From: Mycobacterium sp.
GTDB taxonomy: Bacteria; Actinomycetota; Actinomycetes; Mycobacteriales; Mycobacteriaceae
Assembly (NCBI GenBank): GCA_021732005.1
Contig: JAKFVT010000029.1
Coordinates: 42,847 to 106,846, forward strand
Reading direction: 5' to 3'
Length of the DNA stretch: 64,000 bases
Shown here: positions 17,178 through 27,105 of the stretch, piece after piece
Numbering within the stretch: position 1 is the first letter of the stretch
Layout of the letters: every line of letters starts with the position of its first letter
Position numbers and translations under genes: made by a program
Notes under the pieces: model-generated
Seen by the model: only the letters and a program-made list of their open reading frames with translations
Told to the model about the DNA's origin: nothing
The model's database searches: none

Positions 17178-17237
17178 TGGCACCAAATCGGCGCGCCTGC
17201 CCGCCCGGCCTCGACGATAGGGCTAGCGTCAATCGAC

Positions 17238-17819
17238 GTGACCACTGCGGAACCCGCGCTTTTCCGCGAGGCGGTGGCGGCGATGAACACCGCTCAGGTA
17301 CGGGCGGAGATCGAACTCGGTCCGATCCGTCCCCCTCAACGTCTCGCGCCGTACAGCTATGCGCTGGGCGCCGAGGTCAAACACCCCGATACCGAGATCG
17401 TCCCGGAAACCTCCGACGGTGATGCGTTCGGCCGTTTGATCCTGCTGCACGATCCCGAGGGCTCGGAAGCCTGGGACGGCACCATGCGCCTGGTCGCCTA
17501 CATCCAGGCCGACCTGGACTCCAGCGAGGCTGTCGACCCGCTTCTGCCCGAGGTGGCCTGGAGCTGGCTGGTCGACGCCCTCGAAAGCCGCTCCGAACAC
17601 GTCACCGCACTCGGCGGCACCGTCACGGCCACCACCTCGGTGCGCTACGGCGACATCTCCGGCCCGCCCCGCGCCCACCAGCTCGAGATGCGTGCATCGT
17701 GGACGGCCACCACCATGGCGCTCGACACACACGTCCAGGCATTCTGCGAAGTCCTCGAACACGCCGCGGGTCTGCCGCCGGTCGGAGTGACGGACCTAGG
17801 TTCCCGCTCCCGCGCCTGA
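17238..17819 (+). CDS. DUF3000 family protein
   Basis: 193 residues, conserved actinobacterial family of unknown function (counterpart Rv2680). The N-terminus FREAVAAMNTAQVRAEIELG and the middle block (PRAHQLEMRASWT) fit the DUF3000 family. No signal peptide or membrane segment is visible. The GTG start is preceded 8 bases upstream by TAGCGT, so a leaderless transcript is possible. The downstream RNase D-like gene starts one base after this stop, so the pair is almost certainly one operon; this suggests but does not prove an RNA-related role. Confidence 0.82.
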   Translation: MTTAEPALFREAVAAMNTAQVRAEIELGPIRPPQRLAPYSYALGAEVKHPDTEIVPETSDGDAFGRLILLHDPEGSEAWDGTMRLVAYIQADLDSSEAVDPLLPEVAWSWLVDALESRSEHVTALGGTVTATTSVRYGDISGPPRAHQLEMRASWTATTMALDTHVQAFCEVLEHAAGLPPVGVTDLGSRSRA

Positions 17820-17820
17820 C

Positions 17821-19101
17821 ATGACACCAGACGATGACGCCGCGACCGCGGCGCCCGATGCCGCAGCCGAGGACGCCCCCGAGGCGATTCCCCTGCTCAG
17901 CCCGTCCGAGGGTGTGCCGCCGCTGTCGGTCAGCGCCGACGAGATCGCCCGGGCCGCCGACCAGCTGGCGAAGGGCCGCGGGCCGTTCGCCGTCGACGCC
18001 GAACGCGCGTCGGGTTTCCGGTACTCCAACCGCGCCTACCTGATCCAGATTCGCCGCACCGGCGCAGGCACCGTCCTGATCGACCCGGTCAACCACGGCA
18101 GCAGCCCGATCGACGTGCTGCGGCCGGTGGCCGAGGTGCTGGCCGACGACGAATGGATCCTGCACGCCGCCGATCAGGACCTGCCCTGCCTTGCCGAGGT
18201 GGGGATGCACCCGCCCGCGCTCTACGACACCGAATTGGCCGGACGGCTGGCCGGATTCGAACGGGTCAACCTGGCGGCAATGGTGCAACGCCTGCTCGGC
18301 CTCGGGCTCGCCAAGGGGCACGGCGCGGCGGACTGGTCCAAACGTCCCCTGCCCGACGAGTGGCTGAACTACGCCGCACTGGATGTCGAAGTACTGATCG
18401 CCCTGCGCCACGCGATCGATGACGTGCTCACCGAGCAAGACAAATCCGGTTGGGCCGCAGAAGAATTCGAGCATCTTCGCCGTTCCGAGGCCACCCCGAC
18501 CCGACGTGACCGCTGGCGGCGGACCTCAGGTCTGCACAAGGTCCGCAACCGCCAGGCCCTGGCCGCGGTGCGCGAACTGTGGACGGTGCGCGATCAGATC
18601 GCCCGCCGCCGCGACATCGCTCCGGGGCGCATCCTGCCGGACTCGGCGATCATCGCCGCGGCCGTCGCAGACCCCAAGACCGTCGAGGATCTGACCAAGC
18701 TGCCGATTTTCGGGGGGCACAAACAGCGTCGCAGCGCCCACGTCTGGCTGGCGGCACTGGAGTCCGCCCGCACCAACCCCGACCCGCCCGACAGCGCAGA
18801 ACCGCAGAACGGGCCGCCGCCGGCGGTGCGCTGGGCCAAACGCAAGCCCGAGGCCGCAGCCCGGCTCGACGCCGCCCGGGCGCGCCTGTCCGAGTTGTCC
18901 GATCGGGTACGGGTTCCCACCGAGAACCTGGTGTCCCCGGAACTCGTCCGCAGGCTGTGCTGGGATTGGCAGGACACCGGCGATGTCAGCGCGGCCATCG
19001 ATTCAGTCCTGCGCGACGGCGGGGCCAGACAATGGCAGCGTTCGCTCGTGGTCCCGGTGCTCGCAGAGGCGCTGAGTTCCGCTCCCGCCGAAGAGGCGTG
19101 A
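17821..19101 (+). CDS. rnd: RNase D-like 3'-5' exonuclease with HRDC domain
   Basis: 426 residues. The DEDD exonuclease domain has motif I FAVDAERASGF (Asp and Glu metal ligands), motif II around LHAADQDLPCL, and motif III NYAALDVEVL (Tyr-X3-Asp). An HRDC domain follows (LHKVRNRQALAAVRELW, then RDIAPGRILPDSAI). RNase D trims 3' ends of tRNA and other small RNAs. The counterpart is Rv2681. It sits one base after the DUF3000 stop and is convergent with dxs, whose stop is only 2 bases away. Confidence 0.9.
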   Translation: MTPDDDAATAAPDAAAEDAPEAIPLLSPSEGVPPLSVSADEIARAADQLAKGRGPFAVDAERASGFRYSNRAYLIQIRRTGAGTVLIDPVNHGSSPIDVLRPVAEVLADDEWILHAADQDLPCLAEVGMHPPALYDTELAGRLAGFERVNLAAMVQRLLGLGLAKGHGAADWSKRPLPDEWLNYAALDVEVLIALRHAIDDVLTEQDKSGWAAEEFEHLRRSEATPTRRDRWRRTSGLHKVRNRQALAAVRELWTVRDQIARRRDIAPGRILPDSAIIAAAVADPKTVEDLTKLPIFGGHKQRRSAHVWLAALESARTNPDPPDSAEPQNGPPPAVRWAKRKPEAAARLDAARARLSELSDRVRVPTENLVSPELVRRLCWDWQDTGDVSAAIDSVLRDGGARQWQRSLVVPVLAEALSSAPAEEA

Positions 19102-19102
19102 G

Positions 19103-21019
19103 TCAGTTCGTCTTTTCGGCAGAATCGCTGACCGTGTCGTCGAGCGTTCCAAGTGCGGCCACCCAGCCGGTGACCTGACGGGCGATGTTCTGCTCGGTCA
19201 GGCCGATCTCCTCCAGCACCTCAGCGCGGCCGGCGTGGTCGATGAACCGTTGCGGCACACCGAGATCGCGACACGGCACGTCGATGCCCGCTGCACGCAG
19301 GTAAGCCGAGACGGTGGAGCCGATGCCACCGTGCACACCGCTGTCCTCCATCGTCACCACCAGCTTGTGCGATGCGGCAAGCGGCGCAATCCCGTCGGGC
19401 ACCGGGAGCACCCAGCGTGGGTCGACCACCGTCACCCCGATGCCCTGATTGCGCAGTCGCTGTGCGACTTTCAGCGCCATCGGTGCGAACGAACCCACCG
19501 CCACGAGCAGGACGTCCTGACTCAGGCCGTCGGCCGGGCGAGCCAGGATGTCCATACCGGTCACCCGCTCGAGTGCCGGAATATCCTCGCCCACTTCGCC
19601 TTTGGGGAATCGGATAGCGGTCGGGCCGTCGTTGATCTCGAGCGCCTCGCCGAGTTCCTCACGCAAACGAGCGCCGTCGCGCGGCGCTGCCACCCGCATG
19701 CCGGGAACGATGCCCAGGATCGACAGATCCCACATGCCGTTGTGGCTGGCGCCGTCGTTGCCGGTGACCCCGGCACGATCCAGCACGATCGTCACCGGCA
19801 GCTTGTGCAGGGCGACGTCCATCATCATCTGGTCGAACGCACGATTGAGGAACGTCGAATAGATCGCCACCACCGGATGCAGGCCGCCCATCGCCAACCC
19901 GGCCGCCGATGTCATCGCGTGCTGCTCGGCGATGCCGACATCGAACAACCGGTCCGGAAAGCGCTCGCCGAATGCCGACAGCCCGGTCGGACCGGGCATC
20001 GCCGCGGTGATCGCCACGATGTCGCGCCGTTTGGCGGCGTATGAGATCAGCGAATCGGAGAACACCGACGTCCAGCCCGGCGCGGCCGACTTCGTGGCCA
20101 GGCCGGTGTCAGGATCGATGACGCCGCAGGAGTGCATCTGCTCGGCCTCGTCGTTCTCGGCCGGGGCGTACCCCATGCCCTTGCGGGTGACCACGTGCAC
20201 GATCACCGGGGCCTTGAAGCCGCGGGCGTGCCGAAGCGCGCTCTCGACCGCATGCTCGTCGTGGCCGTCGATCGGGCCGACGTACTTCAGACCGAGGTCG
20301 GTGAACAGCACCTGCGGTGACAGCGCGTCCTTGATGCCGGCCTTCACGCTGTGCATGGCCTGGTAGCAGGCCTCGCCGATAACTGGCATCCCGCGCACGG
20401 CGACCCGGCCACGCTCCAGCACCCGCTCGTAGCCCGGCTGCAGCCGCAGCCCGGCCAGATGGTCGGCCAGCCCGCCGATGGTCGGCGCGTAGGAACGCCC
20501 GTTGTCGTTGACGACGATGATCACCGGCCGTTTGGCGGCGGCGATGTTGTTCAGGGCTTCCCAGCACATGCCGCCGGTCAGCGCGCCATCGCCCACCACC
20601 GCCACCACGTGCCGGTTGCGATGTCCGGTCAGCTCGAAGGCTTTGGCCAGACCGTCGGCGTAGGACAGGGCGGCCGACGCATGGCTGGATTCCACCCAGT
20701 CGTGCTCGCTCTCGGCCCGCGCCGGATATCCCGACAGGCCGTCCTTCTTGCGCAGCGTGTCGAAGTCGGCGGCGCGGCCGGTGAGCATCTTGTGCACGTA
20801 GGCCTGATGACCGGTGTCGAAGAGGATCGGATCATGCGGAGAGTCGAAGACGCGGTGCAGCGCCAGGGTCAACTCGACAACACCGAGATTGGGCCCGAGG
20901 TGGCCGCCCGTGGCAGCGACCTTGTGGATCAAGAACTGGCGAATCTCAGCAGCCAGATCTGTCAGCTGGGCCTGGGACAGGTGTTGCAGATCTGCGGGGC
21001 CGCGTACCTGTTCAAGCAT
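19103..21019 (-). CDS. dxs: 1-deoxy-D-xylulose-5-phosphate synthase
   Basis: 638 residues, full length. The N-terminal half has [15 protein letters not shown] and the thiamine-diphosphate motif [16 protein letters not shown]. The centre has [15 protein letters not shown], then the transketolase C-terminal domain. The enzyme condenses pyruvate and glyceraldehyde 3-phosphate in the first step of the MEP isoprenoid pathway, which supplies decaprenyl phosphate for cell-wall synthesis. The counterpart is Rv2682c (dxs1). Its stop nearly abuts the convergent RNase D gene. The ATG lies 28 bases beyond the nhaA stop, so it may be read with nhaA. Confidence 0.96.
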   Translation of the reverse strand: MLEQVRGPADLQHLSQAQLTDLAAEIRQFLIHKVAATGGHLGPNLGVVELTLALHRVFDSPHDPILFDTGHQAYVHKMLTGRAADFDTLRKKDGLSGYPARAESEHDWVESSHASAALSYADGLAKAFELTGHRNRHVVAVVGDGALTGGMCWEALNNIAAAKRPVIIVVNDNGRSYAPTIGGLADHLAGLRLQPGYERVLERGRVAVRGMPVIGEACYQAMHSVKAGIKDALSPQVLFTDLGLKYVGPIDGHDEHAVESALRHARGFKAPVIVHVVTRKGMGYAPAENDEAEQMHSCGVIDPDTGLATKSAAPGWTSVFSDSLISYAAKRRDIVAITAAMPGPTGLSAFGERFPDRLFDVGIAEQHAMTSAAGLAMGGLHPVVAIYSTFLNRAFDQMMMDVALHKLPVTIVLDRAGVTGNDGASHNGMWDLSILGIVPGMRVAAPRDGARLREELGEALEINDGPTAIRFPKGEVGEDIPALERVTGMDILARPADGLSQDVLLVAVGSFAPMALKVAQRLRNQGIGVTVVDPRWVLPVPDGIAPLAASHKLVVTMEDSGVHGGIGSTVSAYLRAAGIDVPCRDLGVPQRFIDHAGRAEVLEEIGLTEQNIARQVTGWVAALGTLDDTVSDSAEKTN

Positions 21020-21047
21020 CTGGCCAGTCTACGCACCGTAGTAGTGA

Positions 21048-22370
21048 TCAGTCCTGTCCAGACTCGTAGATGTCGGGCACACCGTCGTGGTCGAGATCGC
21101 GGCTTTCCAGCTCCCACACCAGCCGGTAATGCCGGTTGCGCAGCCGCAGCACGACCGACGCGAGTAGGGCGGCCAGCAAACTTCCTGCCAGCACTGCGAC
21201 CTTGACGACGTCGTGGCGTTCGGAGCCCGGATCGTAGGCCAATTCGCCGATCAGCAGCGACACCGTGAACCCGATGCCGGCCAGCATCGACATACCGAAC
21301 ACGTCGACCCAGCGCAAAGCCGAGTCGAGCCGGGCGCGGGTCACCGCTGCCAGCACCCAGGTCGTGCCGAAGACCCCGACCGTCTTGCCGACCACCAGCG
21401 CGGCGACGATGCCCATCGCGATCGGATCGGACAGTGCCGTTATCAAACCGTCATAGCCACCGAAGGTCACACCGGCGGCGAAGAACGCGAACACCGGCAC
21501 CGCGAAACCCGCCGACACCGGGCGCATCCGGTGCTCGAAATGCTCGGCTAGCCCGGGGCCGGCCTCCGGACCACCGGCAGCTGCGCTGCGCATGACCGGC
21601 ACCGCGAAACCCAACAGCACCCCCGCGACCGTCGCATGCACGCCGGACTCGTGGACAAAGGCCCAAGTCAGCGCGGCCAATGGGATCAGCAGCCACCAGG
21701 ACCGGATCCGGCGCTGTACGAGCACCGTGAACAGAGCCAGTGGGATCAGCGCGACCAGCAGCGCGGTGAGATTGATCTTCTCGGTGTAGAACACCGCGAT
21801 CACCGTGATCGCCAGCAGGTCGTCGACGACGGCGAGGGTCAGCAGGAACGTGCGCAGCGCCCCCGGCAGATGGGTGGACAGCACAGCCAGCACCGCGACC
21901 GCGAACGCAATGTCGGTCGCCGTCGGGATGGCCCAGCCCCGCGCCGCGCCGCCACCTTCACCGAAGGTGAACGAGACGAAGATCACTGCCGGTACCACCA
22001 TGCCGCCCACCGCGGCCGCGATCGGCAACGCGGCGCGACCGGGATCGCGAAGATCGCCTGCGACGAACTCGCGCTTGAGTTCGAGCCCGACGACGAAGAA
22101 GAAGATCGCCAGCAGACCGTCTGCCGCCCAACCGCCCAGCGTCAGATCGAGGTGCAGGCCCAGCCGGTCGGTGCCGACGTGGAAGTCCCCCAGCCGGTGG
22201 TAGGCCGCCGACCAGGGTGAGTTGGCCCAGATCAGGGCGATCGCCGCGGCCACCAGCAGCAGCGCGCCACCGACCGTCTCTTTGCGCAGGATCCCGCTGA
22301 TGCGCGATGTCTCCGCCCACGATCCCCGGGCGAACAGCGCGCGGGCGAGATTCGGCTTGCGGTCGGCCAC
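21048..22370 (-). CDS. nhaA: Na+/H+ antiporter NhaA
   Basis: 440 residues from the GTG at 22370, which has GAGGAGA 5 bases upstream; longer readings to 22589 add non-homologous sequence and are rejected. NhaA features include [31 protein letters not shown] and [16 protein letters not shown] (with the Asp pair VVDDLLAI next to the transport core), and [16 protein letters not shown]. About twelve membrane segments are expected. It exports sodium in exchange for protons. I do not recall a gene of this kind next to dxs1 in M. tuberculosis, so it is probably a lineage-specific neighbour. The C-terminus ends in a short charged tail ([13 protein letters not shown]). Confidence 0.92.
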   Translation of the reverse strand: MADRKPNLARALFARGSWAETSRISGILRKETVGGALLLVAAAIALIWANSPWSAAYHRLGDFHVGTDRLGLHLDLTLGGWAADGLLAIFFFVVGLELKREFVAGDLRDPGRAALPIAAAVGGMVVPAVIFVSFTFGEGGGAARGWAIPTATDIAFAVAVLAVLSTHLPGALRTFLLTLAVVDDLLAITVIAVFYTEKINLTALLVALIPLALFTVLVQRRIRSWWLLIPLAALTWAFVHESGVHATVAGVLLGFAVPVMRSAAAGGPEAGPGLAEHFEHRMRPVSAGFAVPVFAFFAAGVTFGGYDGLITALSDPIAMGIVAALVVGKTVGVFGTTWVLAAVTRARLDSALRWVDVFGMSMLAGIGFTVSLLIGELAYDPGSERHDVVKVAVLAGSLLAALLASVVLRLRNRHYRLVWELESRDLDHDGVPDIYESGQD

Positions 22371-22458
22371 CAGTCTCCTCAGACATCGACGGGCATGGAA
22401 AAGCTCACGCCGACCAGACTTCCCGGCACACCTGTGCAAGCACTCTAGTCGCCAGGCG

Positions 22459-23655
22459 TCAGCGGGTGAGTATCGCGACGCACTCGACGTGATGGGTGAG
22501 CGGAAACGAGTCGAACACCCGCAGTTCCTCCACGGTGTAACCCTGCTTGCGGTACAGACCGATGTCACGGGCGAACGATGCTGCCTCACAACCGATATGG
22601 ATCACCCGCGGAACTTCGGCGGTCGCCAGCTGGTCGATGATCTCCCGGCCGGCACCGGCTCTCGGCGGGTCGAGCACCGCGACGTCTGCGCGGCGCGGCT
22701 GTGCGCTCAACGCCCGCCGGACCGAATCGGTGACCACCGATACGCAGGTGAGGTCGGCAAGCGCCCCGTGCGCCGCCCGCGACGAGCCGCGCGAGGTGTC
22801 GACGGTGATGACCTGCCCGGTGTCGCCGACGCCTTCGGCGAGCGCCGCCGCGAAAACCCCGGAGCCGCCATACAGATCCCACGCCGTCATCCCGGCGTCC
22901 AGCTGCGCCCACTGACCGATCAGGCCGCTGTACACCCGGGCGGCGTCGCGGTGCGCCTGCCAGAACGCCGTCACCGGTATCCGCCAGACCCGGTCGCCGA
23001 CCCGTTGCACCGCTTCGTAATTGCCCTCGACGACCCGGGTCGAGACCTTGCGGCCCGACCGCGGCCCGGACTGCACGACATGCCGGTCACCGTCGTCGTC
23101 GACGGCCACGTGCACATGAGCCCCCGGCGCCCACGTCACGTCCGCCAGTCCGTCGAGCATGCCGGCCGGCAGCTGCGCGCAGTCCAAATCAGTGACGAGT
23201 TCCGAACTGTGATAGCGGTGGAAACCCACCCGGCCCGCAGCGGTGGTGTCCAGCCGCACCCGGGTGCGCCAGCCACGGGCCGCGCCGTCACCGAGCGGTT
23301 CGGCCACCCCGTCCCAATGAAAATCACCGAGGCGGGCCAGCTGATTGGCCACCACCTGACCCTTGAGTACCCGGGCCGCCTCGGGCGTGACGAACGCCAA
23401 ATCGCAGCAGCCGGCCCCGCCGACGCCGGCGATCCGGCAGTGCGACTCCACCCGGTCCGGCGACGGTTGGAGGATCTCGATTGCCTCTGCGTGCCAATAG
23501 GATCCGCGGTCACCGGTCACCCGGGCCCGCACCACTTCACCGGGCAGCGCGTACCGGACGAACACCACCCTGCCGTCGTGGCGTGCCACGCAGCTACCCC
23601 CGTTGGCGGCCGCGCCGGTGGTCAGTTCCAGCTCGACCGTGTCCCCCTGACTCAC
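22459..23655 (-). CDS. TrmA/RlmD-family RNA m5U methyltransferase with TRAM domain
   Basis: 398 residues. An N-terminal TRAM RNA-binding domain ([21 protein letters not shown]) is followed by an iron-sulfur cysteine patch ([17 protein letters not shown]) and a Rossmann methyltransferase domain. That domain has [15 protein letters not shown], the [12 protein letters not shown] loop and the catalytic cysteine in [11 protein letters not shown]. The family methylates C5 of uridine in tRNA or 23S rRNA; the exact target cannot be read from the sequence. The counterpart is Rv2689c. The GTG start is 7 bases after the permease stop, so the two form an operon. Confidence 0.88.
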   Translation of the reverse strand: MSQGDTVELELTTGAAANGGSCVARHDGRVVFVRYALPGEVVRARVTGDRGSYWHAEAIEILQPSPDRVESHCRIAGVGGAGCCDLAFVTPEAARVLKGQVVANQLARLGDFHWDGVAEPLGDGAARGWRTRVRLDTTAAGRVGFHRYHSSELVTDLDCAQLPAGMLDGLADVTWAPGAHVHVAVDDDGDRHVVQSGPRSGRKVSTRVVEGNYEAVQRVGDRVWRIPVTAFWQAHRDAARVYSGLIGQWAQLDAGMTAWDLYGGSGVFAAALAEGVGDTGQVITVDTSRGSSRAAHGALADLTCVSVVTDSVRRALSAQPRRADVAVLDPPRAGAGREIIDQLATAEVPRVIHIGCEAASFARDIGLYRKQGYTVEELRVFDSFPLTHHVECVAILTR

Positions 23656-23662
23656 TATCGAT

Positions 23663-25657
23663 TCACTCCAAAAAGCCCCGTCGTACGTCGCCCGGAGCGT
23701 TCTGCGACTGCAACTCGTGCACGCGCTCCGACGAATTGAGTTGCCACGGAACCGAAGTCACCATCACATTGGGCATGAACAACAGTCGTCCCTTGAGTCG
23801 CAGCGCGCTCTGGTTGTGCAACACCTGCTCCCACCAATGGCCGACCACATACTCCGGGATGAAGACCGTCACCACCGTGCGCGGTGCCTCCTTGCTGATC
23901 CGCTTGACGTAGTCGAGTACCGGACGGGTGACCTCTCGGTACGGGGAGGCAACGACTTTCAGCGGGACGGTGATGTCGCTGTCTTCCCACTTGTGGACCA
24001 GCTGGCGTGTCTCGGAGTCGTCGACGTTGACGGTGATGGCTTCGAGCACATCGGGCCGGGTGGCCCTGGCATAGGACAGCGCGCGCAACGTCGGCATGTG
24101 CAGCTTGGAGACCAGCACGACGGCGTGGTTCCGGCTGGGCAGCACCACATCGCCCTGCTCGGCTTCCTGCTCGGCCAGCTCGCGGGCCACCGTGTCGTAG
24201 TGCTTGTGGATCGCCTTCATCAGGATGAAAAGGCTTGACATGGCCAGAATTGCGATCCACGCGCCGGCGACGAACTTGGTGACGAGAACGACGATGAGCA
24301 CCGCGCCGGTGGCGATGAAACCGATAGTGTTGATCACCCGTGAGCGCATCATGCGCCGGCGAGCGCGCGGGTCGGTTTCGGTGCGCAAGTGGCGCGTCCA
24401 GTGCCGGACCATGCCGATCTGGCTGAGCGTGAACGACACGAATACACCGACGATGTACAGCTGGATCAGGGCGGTCACTTCCGCGCGAAACGCGACCACG
24501 AACGCGATCGCGGCCGCCGCCAGGAACAGGATGCCGTTCGAGAACGCCAGCCGGTCACCTCGGGTGTGCAGCTGGCGCGGCAGGAACCGGTCCTGGGCCA
24601 GGATCGAGCCGAGCACCGGGAATCCGTTGAAGGCGGTGTTGGCGGCCAGCACCAGGATCAGCGCGGTGACACCGGTGATCAGCCACAGGCCCAGCGGGAA
24701 ACCCGCGAATACCGTGTCCGCAAGCTGGGCTACCAGCGTCTTCTGGTGATAGTTGGCCGGCGCCCCGATGAGCTGCTCCTCAGGCCGCTCGGCAACTTTG
24801 GCGCCGGTCTCGATGGCCAGCACGATCATTCCGATGAACAGGGTGATCGCGATGCCGCCCAGCAGCAGCAGCGTGGTGGCGGCGTTCTTGGACTTGGGTT
24901 TGCGGAATGCGGGCACGCCGTTGCTGATCGCCTCCACGCCCGTCAGTGCCGCACAGCCTGACGAGAATGCCCGTGCGACAAGGAACACCAGCGCGAATCC
25001 CATGACGTCGCCGTGCTCGGAATGCAGCTCGAACTTCGCCGACTCGGCCTGCAGATGGTCACCGAGGACGTAGATCTGGAAGAAGCCCCAGATCAGCATG
25101 ACGAACATGCCGACGATGAAGGCATAGGTCGGGATGGCGAACGCGGTGCCCGACTCCCGGATACCGCGTAGGTTCGCTGCGGTCAGGAGCACGATGGCGG
25201 CGACGGCGAACGCCACCTTGTGTTGCGCGATGAACGGAAACGCCGACCCGATGTTGGACATCGCCGAGGCCATCGACACCGCGACGGTCAGCACGTAGTC
25301 GACCAGCAGGGCGCTGGCCACCGTCAGGCCCGCCGTCGGCCCCAGGTTGGTGGTGACCACCTCGTAGTCGCCGCCACCCGAGGGGTAGGCGTGCACGTTC
25401 TGCCGGTAAGACGCCACCACCACGAGCATGACCAGCGCGACCATCACCCCGATCCACGGCGCCATCGTGTAGGCCGACAGGCCGGCCACCGAGAGCACCA
25501 GGAAGATTTCCTCGGGCGCGTAGGCCACCGACGACATGGCATCGGAGGCGAAGACCGGCAACGCAATGCGCTTGGGCAGCAGCGTGTGGCTCAGCTTGTC
25601 GCTGCGGAACGGCTGCCCCAGGACCAGCCGACGTGCGGCGGTCGAAAGCTTAGACAC
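23663..25657 (-). CDS. APC-superfamily amino acid permease
   Basis: 664 residues from the GTG at 25657; an AGAGTA (TACTCT on the minus strand) lies 8 bases before it, compatible with a near-leaderless transcript. The N-terminus (GQPFRSDKLSHTLLPKRIAL, then SDAMSSVAYAPEEI) is the usual entry to the first helix. About twelve hydrophobic segments follow, then a roughly 180-residue cytoplasmic C-terminal domain. The counterpart is Rv2690c. The substrate is not known; amino acids or related cations are typical of the family. It is divergent from the potassium regulators ceoB/ceoC and co-directional with the RNA methyltransferase gene. Confidence 0.87.
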   Translation of the reverse strand: MSKLSTAARRLVLGQPFRSDKLSHTLLPKRIALPVFASDAMSSVAYAPEEIFLVLSVAGLSAYTMAPWIGVMVALVMLVVVASYRQNVHAYPSGGGDYEVVTTNLGPTAGLTVASALLVDYVLTVAVSMASAMSNIGSAFPFIAQHKVAFAVAAIVLLTAANLRGIRESGTAFAIPTYAFIVGMFVMLIWGFFQIYVLGDHLQAESAKFELHSEHGDVMGFALVFLVARAFSSGCAALTGVEAISNGVPAFRKPKSKNAATTLLLLGGIAITLFIGMIVLAIETGAKVAERPEEQLIGAPANYHQKTLVAQLADTVFAGFPLGLWLITGVTALILVLAANTAFNGFPVLGSILAQDRFLPRQLHTRGDRLAFSNGILFLAAAAIAFVVAFRAEVTALIQLYIVGVFVSFTLSQIGMVRHWTRHLRTETDPRARRRMMRSRVINTIGFIATGAVLIVVLVTKFVAGAWIAILAMSSLFILMKAIHKHYDTVARELAEQEAEQGDVVLPSRNHAVVLVSKLHMPTLRALSYARATRPDVLEAITVNVDDSETRQLVHKWEDSDITVPLKVVASPYREVTRPVLDYVKRISKEAPRTVVTVFIPEYVVGHWWEQVLHNQSALRLKGRLLFMPNVMVTSVPWQLNSSERVHELQSQNAPGDVRRGFLE

Positions 25658-25744
25658 GAGTGCCAAGAGTAGGCCTTCCCCGATTTGGCTGTAGCGTTCC
25701 CCATACGGTCGGGTCGGCGCACGGCAAAGTCGAGAGGACACCAG

Positions 25745-26422
25745 GTGCGGGTAGTGGTGATGGGATGCGGCCGCGTCGGCGCGTCGCTGGCCGACGCGCT
25801 GTCCCGGATAGGCCACGAAGTGGCGATCATCGACCGGGACCCGACGGCCTTCCACCGGCTGTCCCCGGACTTCTCCGGCGAGCGGGTGTTGGGCATGGGC
25901 TTCGACCGAGAAGTCCTGCTGCGCTCGGGAATCCAGAACGCCGATGCGTTCGCCGCGGTGTCCTCCGGGGACAACTCCAACATCATCTCCGCGCGCGTCG
26001 CCCGCGAGACGTTCGGTGTGCAGCGCGTGGTCGCGCGCATCTACGACGCCAAACGCGCCGCGGTCTACGAACGCCTGGGCATCCCGACGGTGGCCACCGT
26101 GCCGTGGACCACCGACCGGCTACTGGGCGCGCTGGTGCGCGACACCGAGACCACCAAATGGCGTGATCCCACCGGCACGATGGCCGTCGCCGAAGTGGCG
26201 CTGCACGAGGGCTGGGTGGGTCACCGGCTGACCTCGCTGGAGGAGGCGACCGGCGCACGGGTCGCGTTCGTGGTCCGGTTCGGCACCGGCATCCTGCCCG
26301 AGCCCAAGACCGTTCTGCAGGCCGGCGACCAGGTGTACATCGCGGCGGTGTCCGGGCGCGCCGCCGAAGCGCTGGCCATCGCCGCGCTGCCACCCGGCCC
26401 TGACGTCGGAGAGGGGCACTGA
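25745..26422 (+). CDS. ceoB: Potassium uptake regulator CeoB (TrkA, RCK domain)
   Basis: 225 residues. It has a Rossmann NAD-binding RCK-N domain (VVVMGCGRVGASLADAL, IIDRDPTAF) and an RCK-C domain. TrkA/CeoB proteins sit on the cytoplasmic side of Trk-type potassium channels and gate them in response to nucleotides. The counterpart is Rv2691. The GTG at 25745 is chosen because GAGAGGA lies about 6 bases upstream. It overlaps ceoC by one base (TGATG), so the pair is coupled. No Trk channel subunit is in the window. Confidence 0.9.
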   Translation: MRVVVMGCGRVGASLADALSRIGHEVAIIDRDPTAFHRLSPDFSGERVLGMGFDREVLLRSGIQNADAFAAVSSGDNSNIISARVARETFGVQRVVARIYDAKRAAVYERLGIPTVATVPWTTDRLLGALVRDTETTKWRDPTGTMAVAEVALHEGWVGHRLTSLEEATGARVAFVVRFGTGILPEPKTVLQAGDQVYIAAVSGRAAEALAIAALPPGPDVGEGH

Positions 26423-27105
26423 TGGGCGACAAACGGCTCAAAGTGGCGATCGCCGGGGCGGGCGCCGTCGGCCGGTCGATTGCCCGCGAACTGCTCGAGA
26501 GCGAGCACGACGTGACGCTGATCGAGCGCAACGCCGAGCATCTCGACGTCGACGCGATCCCGGCCGCGCACTGGCGGCTCGGCGACGCCTGCGAGATCAG
26601 CCTGCTGGAGTCGGTGCACCTTCAGGAATTCGACGTCGTCGTCGCCGCCACCGGTGACGACAAGGCGAACGTGGTGCTGTCCCTGCTGGCCAAGACGGAG
26701 TTCGCGGTCTCCCGCGTCGTGGCCCGGGTCAACGATCCGCGCAACGAGTGGCTCTTCGACAACTCGTGGGGCGTCGATGTGGCGGTCTCCACACCGCGGA
26801 TGCTGGCCTCGCTGGTGGAGGAAGCCGTCGCGGTCGGCGACCTGGTGCGGCTCATGCAGTTCCGCCAGGGCCACGCCAACCTCGTCGAGATCACCCTGCC
26901 CGACGACACCCCGTGGGGCGGACGGCCGGTTCGCAAGCTGAACCTGCCGCGGGACGCCACACTGGTGACGATCCTGCGCGGGCCGCGGGTGATCGTGCCG
27001 GAGGCCGACGAGCCGCTGGAGGGCGGCGACGAGCTGCTGTTCGTGGCTGCTCCGGAAGTGGAAGACGAGCTGCGCAAGACCGTGCTGTCGGCCTCGACGG
27101 GCTAG
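26422..27105 (+). CDS. ceoC: Potassium uptake regulator CeoC (TrkA, RCK domain)
   Basis: 227 residues, paralogous to the preceding gene. It begins KVAIAGAGAVGRSIAREL, with LIERNAEHLD and a C-terminal RCK-C domain (LVEITLPDDTPWGGRPV). Together with CeoB it should form the hetero-oligomeric ring under a Trk potassium channel. The counterpart is Rv2692. Its TAG overlaps the convergent MFS gene's TAG in a 4-base CTAG, so the two genes have no spacer and no terminator between them. Confidence 0.9.
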   Translation: MGDKRLKVAIAGAGAVGRSIARELLESEHDVTLIERNAEHLDVDAIPAAHWRLGDACEISLLESVHLQEFDVVVAATGDDKANVVLSLLAKTEFAVSRVVARVNDPRNEWLFDNSWGVDVAVSTPRMLASLVEEAVAVGDLVRLMQFRQGHANLVEITLPDDTPWGGRPVRKLNLPRDATLVTILRGPRVIVPEADEPLEGGDELLFVAAPEVEDELRKTVLSASTG